Shown piece by piece: positions 5,601 to 7,804 of a stretch of DNA of 7,804 nt. The notes under the pieces were generated by a model. It worked only from the letters and a program-made list of their open reading frames with translations, made no database searches and was not told the origin of the DNA. A program made the translations under genes and the position numbers. The stretch is from an uncultured Bacilli bacterium. GTDB lineage: Bacteria > Bacillota_I > Bacilli_A > RF39 > UBA660. The DNA lies in assembly GCA_947631285.1 (NCBI GenBank), contig CANRKS010000045.1, positions 1-7,804 of the forward strand, read 5' to 3'. Position 1 is the first letter of the stretch; each line of letters starts with the position of its first letter.

Positions 5601-7635
5601 CGGTATAGGTCTTTTTATTACTCACTTGCCAAGATTCACCATCATCAAAACTGTAAGCTGTATTATGAAGCCCTACTCCATTTTCCTTAGCATTAATAGT
5701 TAAAATAACATTATCTTTAGACCAGTCATCACGATTTCCCGTAACACTCTCTATAATTGGCCCATCACTTACAATACTCGTAATATTTTCAACCATCTTT
5801 TTAGTATTACCAGCTTTATCTCTTACCCAAATATCTACTTTACCATTTTCTTTAAAGGTATACTGATTACTTTCTTGATAAGTTACTCCTCCATCAAAAC
5901 TATAGGGATTTTTAGGAAGACCTATACAATCTACTCCTTCATTAGAACAATCATACGCTGTTTGAATTTTTAAAGTAATTTCCTTAGAAGGATTTAAAGT
6001 ATTACCCGTTATTTTCACCGTAGGGGCAGTTACATCTTTTTTGTTATTATATAATCCTGAGCTTTCAAAATAATAACCGGCTTTATTTCCTTTATTTTGA
6101 TCATCTTCTAAAACATACCAGCCACCACTTAGCATGGCTCCTTTATTTAAGGTGACGATCTCATCACTATCTTGTTTAAAATAATACCAACCATCAGTCC
6201 AATAATCATCATCAATATAATGCCAACCGGTTACCATTTGACCTTCTTTATAATCGGGAACATTACTATCTTTCCATTTAGCAAAATAATACCAGTTAGT
6301 TTGACCGTTTTGCTCTAGTTTTTGCCAACCAGTTAACATTGAACCTTTATCATAACTTTTGTCATCAGCTGGTTCAGTGGCTAAATAATAGGTTCCATCA
6401 ACCAGAGAAAGCCAGCCAGTTTGCATAATGCCTCTTTCATTAAAATAATACCAGTGTTTTTTACCATAAGAAGTAAGATATGCCCAATCAAAAGTTAAAT
6501 TATAATTGCTATCTACATATATCCATTCTTTTTCATCTGTTTCATCAAATACTTGATAAAAATTATCTGGCCCATTAGCTAAGGTATACTTTTGGGATAC
6601 CAGCGGAGCTTCTTTTTCATCATAAGACTTAATTGTAACATCGCTGTTAATCGTAGCTACTAAAGCTTTAGATACTTCGCCAGTCCGATATAACTTAGTA
6701 TTTAAATGTTTAAAAAAGATGCGTGGAAGAGCCTTTAAATCATAATTGGCATCTTTTGTATAAATAGCAATTTTAGGCTTAGTATAATCTAGTAAGGCAT
6801 AACTAGTGTTATTAATACCATGGTGACCAACTTTAAATAAATCAACTTCTCCAACATATTTTCCAATTTTTTGTTCAGTCCCTAAAACATGTTCCATATC
6901 AGCCATTAATAAAGCTTTTTTATCATCTTTAGTGACTAAAGTTACTAAAGAATTTACATTTTCTTGTTCAGTTGATACATTATATAAATTAAATATTTTT
7001 ATATTATAATCATAAAAATTAAATTCAATATAATCTAAAACATTATCAGTTTGATCAATATACTTGGCTCCATCCATTAATTTTTTTAAAGCTGTATCAG
7101 GATGAGCTGAAGTTTCTAACATATTAACACTTTTAGATTCCATGGCAGAAACGGCTGCCTTATAAAACCGTTCATTACGATAATCAAGGTTGGTATCTTC
7201 TTCACTAGGTATCCAAGTATATTTTTTATAAATATAAGTTGTATCAGAAGTTATATAACTATTACCATCGGCATTAATTCCCTCGACAATATCAGGAATC
7301 CCCCCAATATGATCAGAATGACTATGAGTTCCAATAACAAAATCTAATTTTTTAACACCCAGTAATTTTAAATAATCTGTGACAGTTATGCCATTACCTG
7401 TTTCAGTTGCCCAACCATTACTTGAATGATTTAAAGAAGGATTAGCAGCATCCACTAAACCATAATGACCATTACTTTCAATAATGATGGCATCAGCAGA
7501 TCCTACATTTAAAAAATGGATGCGATCAGTTTCATCTGGAATGGCATATACTATAAAAATTGTTAAAAAAATTACCATAATTAAAAAAATGGCAAGTTTA
7601 AAATTTTTTCTTATAAATTCTAATCCTTTATTCAT
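2641..7635 (-). CDS. Giant sortase-anchored surface protein: Pce-like MBL hydrolase, cell-wall-binding repeats, Ig stalk
   Basis: A 1664-residue exported protein, probably a cell-surface hydrolase held on a stalk. Order: signal peptide (1-31); metallo-beta-lactamase-fold domain (about 36-335) with HSHSDH (H104, H106, D108, H109), D246 and HH (271-272); aromatic WYYF..G.M.TGW repeats (about 365-530); two Ig-like domains of the SFDGG..W kind (about 536-707); eleven Big_3-like repeats (708-1621); NPKTG (1629-1633), a hydrophobic segment and a basic tail. The catalytic domain plus adjacent aromatic repeats match, from memory, the pneumococcal phosphorylcholine esterase Pce/CbpE, sharing features such as DAIIxESNG, GVxKLDF and VDLxK.xHH. 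Esterase or phosphodiesterase action on choline-bearing wall or lipid polymers is therefore the leading guess. Substrate is unproven, and a ComEC-like nuclease-type MBL is the alternative. The start has a weak, slightly distant ribosome site (AGAAGATGA, 7650-7642, 7 of 9 to AGGAGGTGA), but it gives a textbook signal peptide. The gene is intact and monocistronic, with its own promoter and terminator. Confidence 0.9.
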   Translation of the reverse strand: MNKGLEFIRKNFKLAIFLIMVIFLTIFIVYAIPDETDRIHFLNVGSADAIIIESNGHYGLVDAANPSLNHSSNGWATETGNGITVTDYLKLLGVKKLDFVIGTHSHSDHIGGIPDIVEGINADGNSYITSDTTYIYKKYTWIPSEEDTNLDYRNERFYKAAVSAMESKSVNMLETSAHPDTALKKLMDGAKYIDQTDNVLDYIEFNFYDYNIKIFNLYNVSTEQENVNSLVTLVTKDDKKALLMADMEHVLGTEQKIGKYVGEVDLFKVGHHGINNTSYALLDYTKPKIAIYTKDANYDLKALPRIFFKHLNTKLYRTGEVSKALVATINSDVTIKSYDEKEAPLVSQKYTLANGPDNFYQVFDETDEKEWIYVDSNYNLTFDWAYLTSYGKKHWYYFNERGIMQTGWLSLVDGTYYLATEPADDKSYDKGSMLTGWQKLEQNGQTNWYYFAKWKDSNVPDYKEGQMVTGWHYIDDDYWTDGWYYFKQDSDEIVTLNKGAMLSGGWYVLEDDQNKGNKAGYYFESSGLYNNKKDVTAPTVKITGNTLNPSKEITLKIQTAYDCSNEGVDCIGLPKNPYSFDGGVTYQESNQYTFKENGKVDIWVRDKAGNTKKMVENITSIVSDGPIIESVTGNRDDWSKDNVILTINAKENGVGLHNTAYSFDDGESWQVSNKKTYTENTPDIKIKVRDALGNITSYKETINITKIKRVTSINIKDEILKKDYVKNKDELDLTNGTIYVNYNDNTKEIVNLNEKMVTGFDNKTLGEKNITVTYTESETGKKFTTSFKINIVAKGISNITLLNMPSKTSYVKDSEEELDLRGGSLKVVYNDGEEEVINLPNAFVKATGFNKSNLGKNKITLTYENHTVTFEVNIIEKKIASIKVTTLPTKKTYIQNFENELDLSGGKLTITYNDNTSTIISLDNEEVETQNFNNTKIGINTITVIYKNVRTTFNVEIIGKAIDHIEVTKNPNKMDYLENYENLNLEGGMLTVTYTDKTNTVISLPNEAVKYNGFNNTTVGDCPVTLTYEGKLTTLTVHIIAKSISNIAMEALPIKTVYLKNSDEIIDLSGAKLRINYNNNTKGIIDLPNDLVKVSDLDNKTVGEKTITVTYKNNNTNFKIMVIDDDLEVSKIEVITTPTKKTYIQNFENDLKLEGGILKITYKNGVTRNISLTSNDIVVTGFDNRLVGFNYLKVSYKGLETEFSVQIIPKSITSISLKVPPQKLEYIQNYENLNLTGGILQVNYNDNTSDLVSLPDSNVTALGFNNKELGSNKIILKYEGFTTNFNIQIISKSITKIDIDNLPLKKIYLQSSNEELDLTGGVLNITYNDETTSKVSLLNTKITTSGFNTTSLGEKIVKVNYENFTTSFKVTVVAKEVTKIEITKLPNKLKYLQNIESLDFEGGEVLVTFVDNTTDRMSLSNKAITKTGFDNSKLGKENIVISYEGVSSNYEVLIIDKRVVNIELIKEPLKTVYIENYEELDLEGGILKVTYHDDSTDNISLTNELVKVEGFNNKIVGKNTLTVMYEDLITSFEVEIIPKSVIKIEIIKPINKLDYLQNNDDLNLAGGILKIYYNNGTTEELKMDDERIEYEGFSNNTLGEREITVKYAGVKTTFKVRIYFDEKGNRGDNPKTGITGNLILVTSILLITVFAYWYLKKYNRLYKL
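2644..2751 (-). other. C-terminal sorting signal with NPKTG motif
   Basis: Residues 1629-1664 contain NPKTG (2751-2737), a hydrophobic span (about 1636-1655) and the basic tail KKYNRLYKL. This is the classic layout of a sortase substrate: cleavage between T and G and covalent attachment to peptidoglycan. N replaces the L of canonical LPXTG. NPKTG-type signals are known in several Firmicutes lineages and resemble the NPQTN class of sortase B. No sortase gene is in the window, so the cognate enzyme is unknown. Confidence 0.85.
4190..4224 (-). repeat. 35-bp perfect direct repeat, copy in unit 6
   Basis: Identical over 35 bp to 4940-4974, at an offset of exactly 750 bp. It encodes residues from P1138 to N1149 (PTKKTYIQNFEN). 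The bases on either side of the identity differ. Such identity is far above the surrounding inter-unit similarity, suggesting duplication or gene conversion between stalk units. Confidence 0.85.
4940..4974 (-). repeat. 35-bp perfect direct repeat, copy in unit 3
   Basis: Partner of the copy at 4190-4224. It encodes residues from P888 to N899 (PTKKTYIQNFEN), at the same position within unit 3 that the other copy occupies within unit 6. Confidence 0.85.
5515..6030 (-). other. Two Ig-like domains of the 'SFDGG..W' type
   Basis: Residues about 536-707 form two related segments. The first begins DVTAPTVKITG, has YSFDGGVTYQ (578-587) and VRDKAGN (604-610). The second begins DGPIIESVTGN, has YSFDDGESWQ (661-670) and VRDALGN (688-694). 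The paired 'SFD(G/D)G..W ... VRD..GN' pattern is common in beta-sandwich modules of Gram-positive surface proteins. They link the wall-binding block to the main stalk. The first carries an inserted loop with C563 and C570. Confidence 0.75.
6046..6543 (-). repeat. Choline/glucan-binding-type cell-wall-binding repeats
   Basis: Residues about 365-530 contain repeated aromatic hairpins: WYYFNERGIMQTGW (395-408), YYLA...KGSMLTGW (416-437), WYYFA...EGQMVTGW (448-471), WYYFK...KGAMLSGGW (483-506) and GYYFESSGLY (520-529). These match the CW_binding_1 family, in which W/Y/F residues form sites for choline on teichoic acids or for glucans. Several hairpins have long charged insertions between YYF and G.M.TGW. 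Lying directly after the catalytic domain, they could position substrate as in Pce. Ligand is not determined. Confidence 0.88.
6631..7530 (-). other. Metallo-beta-lactamase-fold catalytic domain, Pce-like
   Basis: Residues about 36-335. It opens with IHFLNVGSADAIIIESNG (39-56) and LVDAAN (60-65). The metal motif HSHSDHIGG spans 104-112. NSLVTLV (228-234) occupies the place where ComEC-type and Pce-type enzymes carry N.NSL instead of the third-motif histidine. ALLMAD (241-246) supplies the bridging Asp, and VDLFKVGHHG (264-273) supplies the last histidine. All ligands expected for a dinuclear metal site of this subgroup appear present, so the enzyme is predicted to be active. Extracellular location follows from the signal peptide. 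Confidence 0.85.
7543..7635 (-). other. Sec signal peptide of the surface protein
   Basis: The n-region MNKGLEFIRKNFK is basic. It is followed by a hydrophobic core (about 14-29) and V-Y-A at 29-31, which fits signal peptidase I cleavage after A31. The core is long, so an uncleaved membrane anchor remains possible. Confidence 0.85.
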
Positions 7636-7658
7636 ATTACATCATCTTCTATATATTT

Positions 7659-7687
7659 ATTTTAGCATAAAGGAAGCCACTTAACAA
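7659..7687 (-). promoter_or_regulatory. Promoter of the surface-protein gene
   Basis: The minus strand has -35 TTGTTA (7687-7682, 4 of 6), a 17-nt spacer, and TGCTAAAAT, an extended -10 with TAAAAT at 7664-7659 (5 of 6). Predicted initiation near 7652 gives a leader of about 16 nt carrying the weak ribosome site AGAAGATGA (7650-7642). It lies just downstream of the previous gene's terminator. No regulator site is apparent. Confidence 0.7.
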
Positions 7688-7696
7688 CAAATTAGC

Positions 7697-7722
7697 AAAA
7701 GAAAAAAACTCCTAAGAGTTTT
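7697..7722 (-). terminator. Intrinsic terminator of the upstream partial gene
   Basis: A perfect 7-bp stem, AAAACTC (7722-7716) with GAGTTTT (7711-7705), closes a TTAG loop and is followed by TTTCTTTT. The stem begins within the TAA stop codon of the partial gene, the same stop-in-stem layout seen at the end of secA. Together with the promoter just downstream it separates the surface-protein gene from its neighbour. Confidence 0.8.
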
Positions 7723-7804
7723 ATTTAGGTTCTAGAATTTCTGGTGTGAAGTAAATTTTAATAAAACTTAGGTAAAATCTAATAAAAACAGGTATTTTTA
7801 ATGT
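7721..7804 (-). CDS. 3' end of an unidentified gene (partial)
   Basis: The only open minus-strand frame entering from the right edge gives 27 residues ending IKIYFTPEILEPK, with stop TAA at 7723-7721. The other two minus frames hit stops within a few codons. A strong terminator hairpin starts in the stop codon, which supports a real gene end. The fragment is too short to identify. It does not resemble the C-terminus of the long ribosome hibernation factor (Hpf), the usual gene upstream of secA in Bacillus. Up to 27 open codons could occur by chance, so confidence is moderate. Confidence 0.55.
   Translation of the reverse strand, partial: TLKIPVFIRFYLSFIKIYFTPEILEPK

Noticed and set aside
7637..7645. 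ATG-ATG-TAA minimal upstream reading frame just before the surface-protein start
   Set aside because: It overlaps the putative ribosome site itself and is likely a chance AT-rich string; no evidence for translation or attenuation.
7484..7684. Plus-strand 66-codon open frame
   Set aside because: Overlaps the antisense of the surface protein's N-terminus and its promoter; hydrophobic and lysine content is a mirror of the signal peptide region, with no initiation signals.

Overview
The window is very AT-rich and its two large genes use the standard genetic code, with no sign of UGA read as tryptophan. It reads as a low-GC Gram-positive bacterium. SecA is of the Bacilli type, with EMKTGEGKT in the Walker A segment and a C-terminal zinc motif. 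The second gene encodes a surface protein that ends in an NPKTG sorting signal. An uncultured, gut-type member of the Bacilli/Erysipelotrichia/RF39 area would fit, but that placement is inference; no rRNA or other marker is present.

Everything runs on the minus strand. Read in the direction of transcription (right to left), the layout is: (1) the last 27 codons of an unidentified gene (7721-7804) with its own intrinsic terminator; (2) a promoter with an extended -10 box; (3) a giant gene (2641-7635, 1664 aa) for a cell-surface protein, followed by an AT-rich intrinsic terminator; (4) a short promoter region with an extended -10 consensus box; (5) secA (54-2540, 828 aa), whose stop codon lies in the foot of a terminator hairpin. 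Each gene therefore appears to be its own transcription unit. Nothing on the plus strand looks like a real gene, and there is no RNA gene, insertion sequence or CRISPR array.

The giant protein is the main interest. In order it has a signal peptide, a metallo-beta-lactamase-fold hydrolase domain, a block of choline/glucan-binding-type aromatic repeats, two Ig-like domains of the 'SFDGG..W' kind, eleven tandem Big_3-like Ig repeats of about 82 aa, and an NPKTG-TM-basic-tail sorting signal. The first third closely resembles, from memory, the plan of pneumococcal Pce/CbpE (teichoic acid phosphorylcholine esterase: MBL domain plus choline-binding repeats). Here that head sits on a long covalently anchored stalk. 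The stalk shows a three-unit higher-order duplication, including a 35-bp perfect DNA repeat exactly 750 bp apart.

SecA is the general export motor and would be expected to export such a signal-peptide protein. The adjacency itself is not evidence of a specific functional link.
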